From assembly GCF_030408615.1 (NCBI RefSeq), contig NZ_CP047188.1, positions 1 to 51,655 on the forward strand: 51,655 nt of DNA, read 5' to 3'. The position numbers and the translations under genes were made by a program. Positions 32,880 to 39,214 of the stretch are shown piece after piece; the first letter of the stretch is position 1; every line of letters starts with the position of its first letter. Below the pieces are notes generated by a model that made no database searches, was not told where the DNA came from, and saw only the letters and a list, made by a program, of their open reading frames with translations. The DNA is from Corynebacterium bovis DSM 20582 = CIP 54.80. GTDB taxonomy: Bacteria > Actinomycetota > Actinomycetes > Mycobacteriales > Mycobacteriaceae.

Positions 32880-33583
32880 GCCGCATACCCTCCTGCGATC
32901 GTTGTGTCTGCATCCTTACGCCGCTGGTTGCGGGCGGTGATCCCCGCGACAGCGGCAAACATCTCAGCAAGCTCACCGCGGGCCTGCACACGCCTGTCCT
33001 GGTCGGCCTGCCCACCACCTGGCAGGCCGGGGATAAACCCGTCACGGCGAGCCTTCGCCCAACGCTGTGCGGCCCCCACCTCGGCCAGAATGTCGAATAG
33101 GTCGGCTTCCGGTGCACTCTGACCCACCTGGGACAGGTAGGTCGTCGCTGCGGTGAACTGACGCCGGTACGACCGGCCCAGCACCTCATCTGCCCAGTAC
33201 ACCACCGCCGCTGGCACCCCACCCAGGCCGGCAAGATCAGCGACCATCACCTCACACGCCCCACCGGCAGGCCAGGTCACATCCACCCCCTCCGGGTGCT
33301 GGCCAACCCACCGGGCAACCTGTTCAGCATTGACCACCTGCCCTTCACTGGCCAGGGTGCGCATCACACCAAACAGAGCACCCGAGTACGGACTGAAGAA
33401 ATCCTTCGGGTGCAGATAATCCAACACGTAAGCCACATCACCTACGGGAACATCATCGGTCCACAGCAGGCAGGACAGCAGCATCGCCTCGGCATCCACA
33501 CCAGCCGGCGTCTCCGGGCCCGGAGCCGTCGGCTCATCACACGCCAACGAGTCGAGGTGGCCATTAACCGTGTTTTCCATCAT
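32876..33583 (-). CDS. Orphan DnaB N-terminal-domain protein
   Basis: A 235-residue protein with the helicase-loader/primase-contact domain of DnaB at about residues 28-110: DAEAMLLSCLLWTDD, VLDYLHPKDFFSPYSGALF, MRTLASEGQVVNAEQVARWV. The RecA-like motor domain of DnaB is absent; after residue 140 come helices and a Gly-rich loop only. A free DnaB-N domain could bind host primase or DnaB and so steer or restrain replication. The start is at ATG 33583 or 33580, six bases after a TATACT -10 box. Confidence 0.8.
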   Translation of the reverse strand: MMENTVNGHLDSLACDEPTAPGPETPAGVDAEAMLLSCLLWTDDVPVGDVAYVLDYLHPKDFFSPYSGALFGVMRTLASEGQVVNAEQVARWVGQHPEGVDVTWPAGGACEVMVADLAGLGGVPAAVVYWADEVLGRSYRRQFTAATTYLSQVGQSAPEADLFDILAEVGAAQRWAKARRDGFIPGLPGGGQADQDRRVQARGELAEMFAAVAGITARNQRRKDADTTIAGGYAA

Positions 33584-33589
33584 GCCTCT

Positions 33590-33595
33590 AGTATA
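33590..33595 (-). promoter_or_regulatory. -10 box of the DnaB-N/RHH operon, leaderless
   Basis: Minus-strand TATACT (33595-33590) is six bases before ATG 33583, which puts the expected transcription start on the A of the ATG. The same box begins repeat copy 1, where the gene start is further away. Confidence 0.55.
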
Positions 33596-33793
33596 CCACT
33601 ACCAGTCGCGGGCGCGACCTTTGTCGCTATCTTTTCCTTGTTATTTTTCCCTCCCTCTCCGTGGCTGCATGTGATGTATTTTCCCAGGTCTGGTGCTGCA
33701 TGTTGTGATTGGTTGTGCCACGTGCGGTCGGTGCGGTTCCTCCAGTCGTGGACCACCCCGTGTGAGTGCAAGAACACGTCGAGTACAGGTGGG
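33590..33793. repeat. Diverged intergenic repeat, copy 2
   Basis: Matches 31176-31380 as described there. Shared blocks are AGTATACCAC (33590-33599), the pyrimidine-rich tract, CGGTGCGGTTC (33729-33739) and the 27-base block 33767-33793. The 349-base gap 33584-33932 otherwise holds only the higBA promoter. No frame is shared by the two copies, so the element is probably regulatory or an RNA. Confidence 0.65.
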
Positions 33794-33897
33794 CCCTTTA
33801 GGCGAGGCCGCCGCGAAGCGGTGGCCGCGGCAGCACGCGTTGCTCACCGTCAGCACAGGGAACGGCGCCGGTTTCCACACTCCAGAAGTTGCAGGTG

Positions 33898-33926
33898 TTG
33901 CACCCATTTGCACATCGTGCTAATGT
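33898..33926 (+). promoter_or_regulatory. higBA promoter and operator
   Basis: TTGCAC (33898-33903) and TAATGT (33921-33926) are 17 bases apart, and ATG 33933 is at the expected +1, so the mRNA is leaderless. A second TTGCAC at 33908-33913 and the inverted repeat GCACATCGTGC (33910-33920) between the boxes are a likely HigA binding site for autorepression. Confidence 0.68.
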
Positions 33927-33932
33927 CAGTCC

Positions 33933-34211
33933 ATGAGGTTTAACCGAGCCAGTTTGGAGGCATTCCACACCCACGGCACCCCACCGAAGTACATCCCACC
34001 AGAACTTCGGGCTACCGTTCGACGCAAACTGATCATGATCGACAGCTCACACAACATCAACGATCTCCGTACCCCTCCAGGAAACCGTCTAGAACGCCTC
34101 AAAGGGGACATGAGAGACTATCACTCAATCCGCGTCAACAGTCAGTACCGCATTGTCTTCCGATGGACAGAGAGAGGAGCAGAAGATGTTGACTTCATCG
34201 ACTACCACTGA
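33933..34211 (+). CDS. higB: HigB-type RelE-superfamily toxin
   Basis: A 92-residue basic protein with the HigB pattern: RATVRRKLIMIDSSHNINDL, RTPPGNRLERLKGDMRDYHS, IRVNSQYRIVFRWTERGAED, VDFIDYH. HigB toxins bind the ribosome and cut mRNA. The gene is followed by an overlapping HigA gene (26 bases), the typical toxin-first order. Base composition is lower in GC than the transfer genes. Confidence 0.93.
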   Translation: MRFNRASLEAFHTHGTPPKYIPPELRATVRRKLIMIDSSHNINDLRTPPGNRLERLKGDMRDYHSIRVNSQYRIVFRWTERGAEDVDFIDYH

Positions 34212-34515
34212 CCCGGACGTCGTCGGCGTTCCGCACCCGGGAGAGATCCTCAAGTTGGAATTCCTTGATCCGTTGGGGATCAGTCAGTACCAGCTGGCGA
34301 AGGATCTCGACGTTCGACCATCACAGATTTCACGAATCGTCACCGGACAGATTGCCATCAGCGCGGCAATGGCCGTCCGCCTCGCGGCACGGTTCGGAAA
34401 CTCTGCACAGTTCTGGTTCGGTATCAGCAACGCATGGGAACTGTGGAACGCCCGGCAACACACCGACACCAGCGCCATCCCTTCGCCGCATCTAGGCACC
34501 GGTTACGCCAGCTAG
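34186..34515 (+). CDS. higA: HigA-type XRE antitoxin
   Basis: ATG 34186 follows AGAGGAGCAGAAG; an upstream GTG is less likely. The 109-residue protein has the HigA/VapI signature VPHPGEILKLEFLDPLGISQ, YQLAKDLDVRPSQISRIVTG, MAVRLAARFGNSAQFWFGI. HigA binds HigB and the shared promoter. Its stop overlaps by four bases the end of the convergent gene at 34512. Confidence 0.94.
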   Translation: MLTSSTTTDPDVVGVPHPGEILKLEFLDPLGISQYQLAKDLDVRPSQISRIVTGQIAISAAMAVRLAARFGNSAQFWFGISNAWELWNARQHTDTSAIPSPHLGTGYAS

Positions 34516-34994
34516 CCGACTCCCAGCCAGTAGTTGGTGATTCGTTGCTCGTCCCAGGCATACGTGATCGTGGCGAGGATATCCCGGCGTCTAAACCCGG
34601 TCATCGCGACAATCTTACGGATCGGCGTGCCGGTCCCGGCAGCATAGGCGATCTCCGCATCGGGGTTGCGATCACCACGCAGCACCCGCGGGGCGCGCAG
34701 CACCAATCGGCCAGCTTCGATGAGCACGTGGTGGACGTCACCACTTTTGCACCGTCCGGCATCGATAACCTCAGCATCGATATCAAAGCCACGACCGGCT
34801 GACATCCGCTCACACACCCTGCCGACCAGGCACTGCGCGGCAAAGGAGTGCACATCATAGATATCCGATACAGCACTGGTGATACCACCGACAGCGCTGG
34901 CAACAAACGCCGCAGCCTCAGCGTCAGTCATCGCCGTCACCCACGCCAGCGCATCCTTGGTCGTGGTGACCTGAGGCACCATATTCATACCCAC
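34512..34994 (-). CDS. Unnamed family protein B, paralogue of 30687-31130
   Basis: Start is uncertain: GTG 34994, ATG 34988 or ATG 34982 are in frame and none has a strong ribosome-binding site. The protein (about 160 residues) aligns with family protein A: DALAWVTAMTDAEAAAFVAS near the start and PDAEIAYAAGTGTPIRKIVA plus MTGFRRRDILATI at the end, the HTH-like segment. Identity is modest, so the duplication is old. Function unknown; DNA binding is plausible. Upstream, 34995-35438 is a 444-base gap with an AT-rich patch (35138-35165) and the promoter of the next gene, but no gene I can support. Confidence 0.7.
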   Translation of the reverse strand: MGMNMVPQVTTTKDALAWVTAMTDAEAAAFVASAVGGITSAVSDIYDVHSFAAQCLVGRVCERMSAGRGFDIDAEVIDAGRCKSGDVHHVLIEAGRLVLRAPRVLRGDRNPDAEIAYAAGTGTPIRKIVAMTGFRRRDILATITYAWDEQRITNYWLGVG

Positions 34995-35337
34995 TCACGC
35001 TGTTTCTTTTTCACGTCCACACCGTCTTCATCGTCTTCTCGGTCACCCCAGACTAACGCGCCCATCTGCAGCAGACAGCAGGACACACCTGATGTGAACC
35101 GTGTACACCCCTTCTGACCTGCTCAAACAAAGCGCCGATAAGTTATATTATGACACTATAACTATGCGTGGAGACTCGCCCGTCGACACATACAGTCGCC
35201 ATACCCATCCGTCGGCCCAACTCACCGCCGGCAGGCGACCACCGGCGAACCTCACCGACCCCAACCCGCCCAGAGCGCCACCGAAAGCTTCACCGCGTCA
35301 ATACCCGAAAGTATATAGATTAATAGACGTCCTGCTC

Positions 35338-35365
35338 TTGACTTAATCGGTAAGTCACCTAAAGT
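35338..35365 (+). promoter_or_regulatory. Promoter of the secreted-protein gene, with direct repeats
   Basis: TTGACT (35338-35343) and TAAAGT (35360-35365) are 16 bases apart. Near-identical words TAAGTCACC (35351-35359) and TAAGTGACC (35366-35374), 15 bases apart, surround the -10 box and may bind a regulator. Confidence 0.5.
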
Positions 35366-35438
35366 TAAGTGACCAGAATCCTCTTCGCTGACTGCTGGCC
35401 CTCGACACGCCACCAGTCCAGAAAGGACCTCGCCACCG

Positions 35439-36041
35439 ATGAACACCCGCCTCCCCCGACGGCTCGCAGCCGCCACACTGGCACTGGCCATTCCACTGAG
35501 CGGCACCGTCGTCGCGCAAGCCGAACCCATGCAGTCTGATTCCGGTGTTGCTTCCGGAAACACCGCACAACCAAGCGGTTCCAACGCGTCCGGAAGCTAC
35601 CGAGTGCATTCTCACCAGAGCGAACTGACCCCCGAACAGCTCAAGAAGGCATATTCCGAGCTCAACGACTCCGACCTGCCCCGGAGGTCCGTCACCGAAA
35701 ACGGTCACCGCATGGTCGTCTTCACCCTGCCTTCGGCAGGGGAACTGGCGCTTCCCGACTTCGATGCCCCGCAGCCGTACGTCAATGGCGGGAGGAATGG
35801 ATTTTCGGGGTTCTGGCTGGAGTTCACCCCTCGTGAACAGGATCTCCTCATCAGTGGCGGTGGGTTCGCGCTCGGCGCCGGCATCTGTGCTATTCCCGCG
35901 GTCGGCCAAGCGGCGTGCATCGTGATCGGTGCCATCATCACCGCAGCATCGTGGGCCGTATCGAGCTACGGCAAGTGCGACTCGCGGTTGCACATCGACT
36001 TCGGCTGGGACGGGAAGGCACGCGGAGTGAGGTGCATTTAG
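35439..36041 (+). CDS. Secreted protein with hydrophobic C-terminal hairpin, bacteriocin-like
   Basis: ATG 35439 follows AGAAAGGACCTCG. The 200-residue protein has a signal peptide ending VVAQAEP near residue 29. The middle is polar (HSHQSELTPEQLKKAYSELN). The C-terminal 60 residues are a Gly/Ala/Ile-rich helical hairpin with cysteines: GGGFALGAGICAIPAVGQAA followed by IVIGAIITAASWAV and a final Cys. Many secreted actinobacterial proteins end in such a module, and it resembles membrane-inserting bacteriocin segments. The adjacent 63-residue membrane protein would suit an immunity partner. Neither role is proven. Confidence 0.82.
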   Translation: MNTRLPRRLAAATLALAIPLSGTVVAQAEPMQSDSGVASGNTAQPSGSNASGSYRVHSHQSELTPEQLKKAYSELNDSDLPRRSVTENGHRMVVFTLPSAGELALPDFDAPQPYVNGGRNGFSGFWLEFTPREQDLLISGGGFALGAGICAIPAVGQAACIVIGAIITAASWAVSSYGKCDSRLHIDFGWDGKARGVRCI

Positions 36042-36233
36042 ATGATCATCGATGTCAAGGCCCTGGTTCCGTTCTTCATGGGAGCTTTTTTCTCCCTTCT
36101 TTTAGCATCCCGGTACGGTTCCCTGTCACTGGGTGTGGCACTCTTCATGGGAGTTACCGTGGTATGCCTGGTGCTCAACCGGTTCTTACGCTCCAGGAAC
36201 CGATCATCCGCCCAGCAACAGCCGCAGCGTTGA
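36042..36233 (+). CDS. Small two-helix membrane protein, possible immunity protein
   Basis: A 63-residue protein that starts on the base after the preceding stop. It is two hydrophobic helices (ALVPFFMGAFFSLLLASRYG and SLGVALFMGVTVVCLVLNRF) with a basic tail (LRSRNRSSAQQQPQR). This size and topology are usual for immunity proteins encoded directly after secreted bacteriocins. No ribosome-binding site is evident, so translation probably depends on the upstream gene. Confidence 0.65.
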   Translation: MIIDVKALVPFFMGAFFSLLLASRYGSLSLGVALFMGVTVVCLVLNRFLRSRNRSSAQQQPQR

Positions 36234-36235
36234 AT

Positions 36236-36262
36236 TTCCCCGGCTTTAGCCCCCCAGGGGAA
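36236..36262. terminator. Hairpin at convergent gene ends
   Basis: TTCCCC (36236-36241) pairs with GGGGAA (36257-36262) across 15 bases, between the ends of the small membrane protein gene and the minus-strand gene at 36246. There is no T-run, so it is a weak candidate. Confidence 0.35.
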
Positions 36263-36602
36263 CCTGGAAGGGGGGCACAACCCTCCCCTGCCCTGTGTCT
36301 CCCGTGTCGGGTGAGGAGGCAATGCCGGTAGCGTCGATGGCCACGGTGTTGAAGTCGGCGACCGCCCGGTACAGCCGTTCGTTGAGTACCGCCGGCGGCA
36401 GGCATCCCGGGCCCAACCGGGCACCCAGGACCACCACCGGAGCACCGGCGGCTGCCCAGGCGTGGGCAGTGTGGTCCGACAGCAGGGCAGGGTCGGCAAC
36501 CACCGACGACACCACCCGGGCGAGCTCGTCGGATGAGGTGGCGCCGGGCACGCCACCGGCAGCAGCCACGGCAAGTACGGTACTGATCAGGAAACTGGGC
36601 AT
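36246..36602 (-). CDS. Small exported protein of unknown function
   Basis: ATG 36602 follows GGAGACG. The 118-residue product begins with a signal-peptide-like stretch (MPSFLISTVLAVAAAGGVPG), then a compact Ala/Val-rich domain (DELARVVSSVVADPALLSDH, APVVVLGARLGPGCLPPAVL) and a polar tail. No family recognised. It is 50 bases downstream of the MerR gene on the same strand and may be co-transcribed with it. Confidence 0.6.
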   Translation of the reverse strand: MPSFLISTVLAVAAAGGVPGATSSDELARVVSSVVADPALLSDHTAHAWAAAGAPVVVLGARLGPGCLPPAVLNERLYRAVADFNTVAIDATGIASSPDTGDTGQGRVVPPFQVPLGG

Positions 36603-36652
36603 ATCGTCTCCGTCGTGAGGAAGTGCACCGAAAAAGGGGTGGTGCCCGGGGG

Positions 36653-37288
36653 TCAGGCACCGATGCTCCGTTCGGTGGTGGCCCGGCGTGCGCGGCGGGT
36701 GGCCAACTCGTCGCCGGCGACTCCCCCACTGTTGGTTGCTGCGGCACTGTCATGCTTGGGGTGGTGGCTGGGGAACCGGGTGATCGTGGCCGACAAGTCG
36801 GCAACCAGGCCGGGGACGGCGAGGCCGAACACGCCCTGCCCGCCGGACAGAAGGTCTGTGACCTCGTCGACGCTCCTACACTGGTACACAGTGGTGCCAT
36901 CGCAAAACAACGTCGTCCCAGCCACATCCTCGATGCCAAGGTCGGCGAGGGTCGCCAGGGCTCGTCGGACGGCCTTGAGTGACAAACCGGCTCCCAGCAG
37001 GTTGGCGATGATCTTGATGATCAGGATGTCGCGGAAGCTGTAGAGCCGCTGGGTCCCGTAACCCGCCGCGGGGGTGACCGAGGCAGTGACCAGGCCGGTG
37101 CGGGTCCAATAATCCAACTGCCGGTAGGTCACACCGGTGATCTGGCAGACCACCGTGCCCCGGTAGCCGACCGCACCGGCGCCATCACGCTCATCGACCA
37201 GATCGAACAACCCGTCCTGCACACCAACTCCTCCCCCACCGGGTGGTGCGGTGGTGCAGGTGGCTTCCATCGGTTGTGTGGCAGTCAT
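36653..37288 (-). CDS. MerR-family regulator resembling Rv1828/FtsR
   Basis: ATG 37288 is preceded by AAGAAGGGAAC; an upstream frame extension lacks support. The 211-residue protein reads VGYRGTVVCQITGVTYRQLD, YWTRTGLVTASVTPAAGYGTQRLYSF as the winged-helix, FRDILIIKIIANLLGAGLSL for helix four, and YQCRSVDEVTDLLSGGQGVF for the effector-like part. By memory this is close to Mycobacterium tuberculosis Rv1828 and to corynebacterial FtsR, which affects cell division genes. As a plasmid gene it may act on host division or on plasmid functions. The C-terminal 40 residues are extra. Confidence 0.88.
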   Translation of the reverse strand: MTATQPMEATCTTAPPGGGGVGVQDGLFDLVDERDGAGAVGYRGTVVCQITGVTYRQLDYWTRTGLVTASVTPAAGYGTQRLYSFRDILIIKIIANLLGAGLSLKAVRRALATLADLGIEDVAGTTLFCDGTTVYQCRSVDEVTDLLSGGQGVFGLAVPGLVADLSATITRFPSHHPKHDSAAATNSGGVAGDELATRRARRATTERSIGA

Positions 37289-37607
37289 GGTGGTGAATGT
37301 TCCCTTCTTACCCAAAGGATGAGCAGTCGTGTCACGGCCCGGCGGCAATGGGATCACTGCTCAAGCGGGCCGTGGGCGGTGTAGTTCCAGGCTAGTGGCC
37401 TGGCCGGGTGCTGCGGAACTTTTCTCTCCCCCTTTAGGGACGCAGACGGCCACCACTCCCCCACTCCTCGATCTGTCTGGTGGGTCGTCGTAGACGCCCC
37501 GCCTGCCCTGGCCTCTTTGCCGGGCCCAGACACCCGCGGCCACCGGTGTCAGGTACCACCGATCCTGGAAGGCAAGGTTGCCGCTCCGCGGCAACCGCGG
37601 CAGCACA

Positions 37608-37775
37608 TTGTTAACTTCACAACTAGCCAACTGTACATCTAGTTGCTATTGCATCACTCATCGCCGGCAACAAAGCCGGTCAGTAGACCTCAGCAGCCAC
37701 GCATGAGACTTGATAGCAGACAAGCACAAACGTCGTGTTGTTAACATGGAGACTAGATGCCTTTTTGTCTAGTTG
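37608..37775. repeat. Par-locus downstream repeats, possible centromere
   Basis: The word CAACTAG or its complement occurs at 37620-37626, 37639-37645 and 37769-37775, and TTGTTAAC at 37608-37615 and 37738-37745. The same words are upstream of parA: CAACTAG in both arms of the palindrome 38747-38772 and GTTAACAA at 38657-38664. Sharing by both flanks of parA suggests sites bound by the small ribbon-helix-helix partner. The 480-base gap 37289-37768 has no other feature I can support. Confidence 0.55.
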
Positions 37776-38011
37776 TCACGTAGGTAGGAGTCTACGGCGG
37801 CATTTAGGACCTCCTGGATGGAGGTTCCTTCTCTCGCGGTCTTTTCTTTGAAGGCGCGTTTCTTACCCTCTTCGATGCGGAAGCCGACGACAACACGGTC
37901 GTCCTTGGCTTTGGGTAGCAGCTTGTCGGCGTCGACGCGGCTGCGATTGTTCTCCTCTGAAAGGGGCTGGGCAGCAGTCCGGCGAAAGGCGTTAGTCTTG
38001 GTGTTACGCAT
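37769..38011 (-). CDS. Small ribbon-helix-helix partition/centromere-binding protein
   Basis: An 80-residue protein overlapping the end of parA by eight bases. The start ATG 38011 gives a polar, flexible N-terminus (NTKTNAFRRTAAQPLSEENN) and a C-terminal RHH: strand DRVVVGFRIEEGKKRAFKEK, turn and helix TSIQEVLNAAVDSYLRD. This size and order match the ParG/omega-type proteins that replace ParB in type Ib systems: they bind the centromere, repress parA and stimulate ATP hydrolysis through the N-terminal tail. The name parB is avoided because it is not a ParB homologue. Confidence 0.82.
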   Translation of the reverse strand: MRNTKTNAFRRTAAQPLSEENNRSRVDADKLLPKAKDDRVVVGFRIEEGKKRAFKEKTAREGTSIQEVLNAAVDSYLRDN

Positions 38012-38618
38012 CGGCCAGAACCTCTTCAATCTCGTCGAGTACGTCGTCGAAGCCGTTGAGCTTGTCTGGTACGACACCGTTGGCGTGAACGATATGTTCA
38101 CGGTGGGTGATGATGGTGTCGAACCGGGGGATCGGTTCCGTGTCGTCGGCTGGTGAGTCGATGTCCGCGAGTACCTGTTCCAGTGCCTTGGTGCGCAGAC
38201 GTGCGTCATTGACCAGGATGACACCCTTGCCTTCGGGGAGCGACCGGTAGGTCATCTTCGTCCGCGCGTAGTCATCGGGGGAGGGACGACACGGAAGGAT
38301 GACCATGTCGGCTAGGTCAGCTGCGATCGCAAAGATCCTGGGATCCCCTGGGGGGCAGTCGACTATCGTCGGGCTGTCTCCGTCTCTGACCTGCTTGAGC
38401 CTGTATTCGGTCAGGTTTTCAACGCTCCACAGGGGCCTGTCCTGGTTTTCAGCGTCTGCCGTAGCCACGGCGAGATCATGCCATCGCGTGGCTGACCCCT
38501 GAGGGTCCATGTCAATGACCCTTGCCCTGGTCCCTCGCTGAGCAAACGCCTCCGCAAGGTAGATGGTGGTCGTTGTCTTCCCTACACCGCCTTTGGTGTT
38601 GGCGACCGTGATGATCAT
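38004..38618 (-). CDS. parA: ParA-family partition ATPase
   Basis: ATG 38618 is chosen because AAGGAG lies ten bases before it; the in-frame GTG 38627 is too close to that site. The 204-residue protein starts directly with the deviant Walker A (IITVANTKGGVGKTTTTIYL), without the N-terminal HTH of type Ia ParA. It has RVIDMDPQGSATRW (Walker A') and PTIVDCPPGDP (Walker B). It forms a nucleoid-bound gradient that positions plasmid copies. The length and absence of HTH mark a type Ib system, in line with the small RHH partner. Confidence 0.93.
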   Translation of the reverse strand: MIITVANTKGGVGKTTTTIYLAEAFAQRGTRARVIDMDPQGSATRWHDLAVATADAENQDRPLWSVENLTEYRLKQVRDGDSPTIVDCPPGDPRIFAIAADLADMVILPCRPSPDDYARTKMTYRSLPEGKGVILVNDARLRTKALEQVLADIDSPADDTEPIPRFDTIITHREHIVHANGVVPDKLNGFDDVLDEIEEVLADA

Positions 38619-38746
38619 GGTTATCACGCTCCTTCATCAAGGTTGCAAGATGACGTGTTAACAACAACACTAGCAGTCTTTATTTCATGTCTGCAAGTTG
38701 CGTCGTCTTTTTCCTGCCGGAGTGGTCTTGATGTGGCTAGGCTAGT

Positions 38747-38772
38747 CAACTAGCTATCAAGATAGCTAGTTG
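38747..38772. repeat. 26-base palindrome upstream of parA
   Basis: CAACTAGCTATC (38747-38758) and GATAGCTAGTTG (38761-38772) are exact complements around AA. The element lies between the rep operon end (38852) and the parA start (38618). It has no T-run and shares CAACTAG with sites downstream of the par genes, so it is more likely a partition site or operator than a terminator. Confidence 0.7.
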
Positions 38773-38851
38773 TGTTGATGACGTGGTTTTCCCGCCGGTG
38801 CCAGCCGCCCGGTCTTCCCTGCAATGGAGGCCGGGGGCGTGTCCGGGGTGT

Positions 38852-39154
38852 TTATGGTTGCTGTTCTTCCGGGAGGAGGCTGTCTGCTCCGTGTGTGGTC
38901 CAGGCTCGTTGGGCGCGTGTGTGGTGTTTGAGGTAGTGGGTGAGGTCGGGTCGGTTCATGTGGGGGAGTTGTTGTTGGTGTCGGGTGGTGCGGGTCAGTT
39001 CGTGTGTGATGGCGGTGTGGAGGTCGCCGGTGGTGACTTTCGCTGCGCGTCGCAGCAGGTTTGCTCGTTGGGTGAGGAGATGTGCGAGTTCGGTGCGCAG
39101 GTCGTCGGTGCTGGTGGGGCCGGGTCGCCGGTGGCTGGTGGTTCGGGTGGTCAT
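38852..39154 (-). CDS. Small basic helical protein downstream of rep
   Basis: ATG 39154 follows GAAAGGAGACC at 11 bases. The 100-residue protein is rich in His, Arg and Leu with long helices (DDLRTELAHLLTQRANLLRR, DLHTAITHELTRTTRHQQQL). It starts 60 bases after the rep stop, so it is likely in the same transcript. Small basic proteins after rep genes in actinobacterial plasmids often assist replication, but I recognise no family. Confidence 0.62.
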   Translation of the reverse strand: MTTRTTSHRRPGPTSTDDLRTELAHLLTQRANLLRRAAKVTTGDLHTAITHELTRTTRHQQQLPHMNRPDLTHYLKHHTRAQRAWTTHGADSLLPEEQQP

Positions 39155-39214
39155 GAGGTGGGGTCTCCTTTCGTCGTTGTGGGTGGTAGTCGGGTGTGGT
39201 CGGTGAGCTGGTAG

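Noticed and set aside
35101..35346. Plus-strand 81-codon frame upstream of the bacteriocin-like gene
   Set aside because: No ribosome-binding site, Pro/Arg-rich random composition, and it covers the AT-rich patch and promoter of the next gene.
37361..37630. Minus-strand 89-codon frame between the MerR and par genes
   Set aside because: Starts only at TTG without a ribosome-binding site and overlaps the repeats flanking the par genes.
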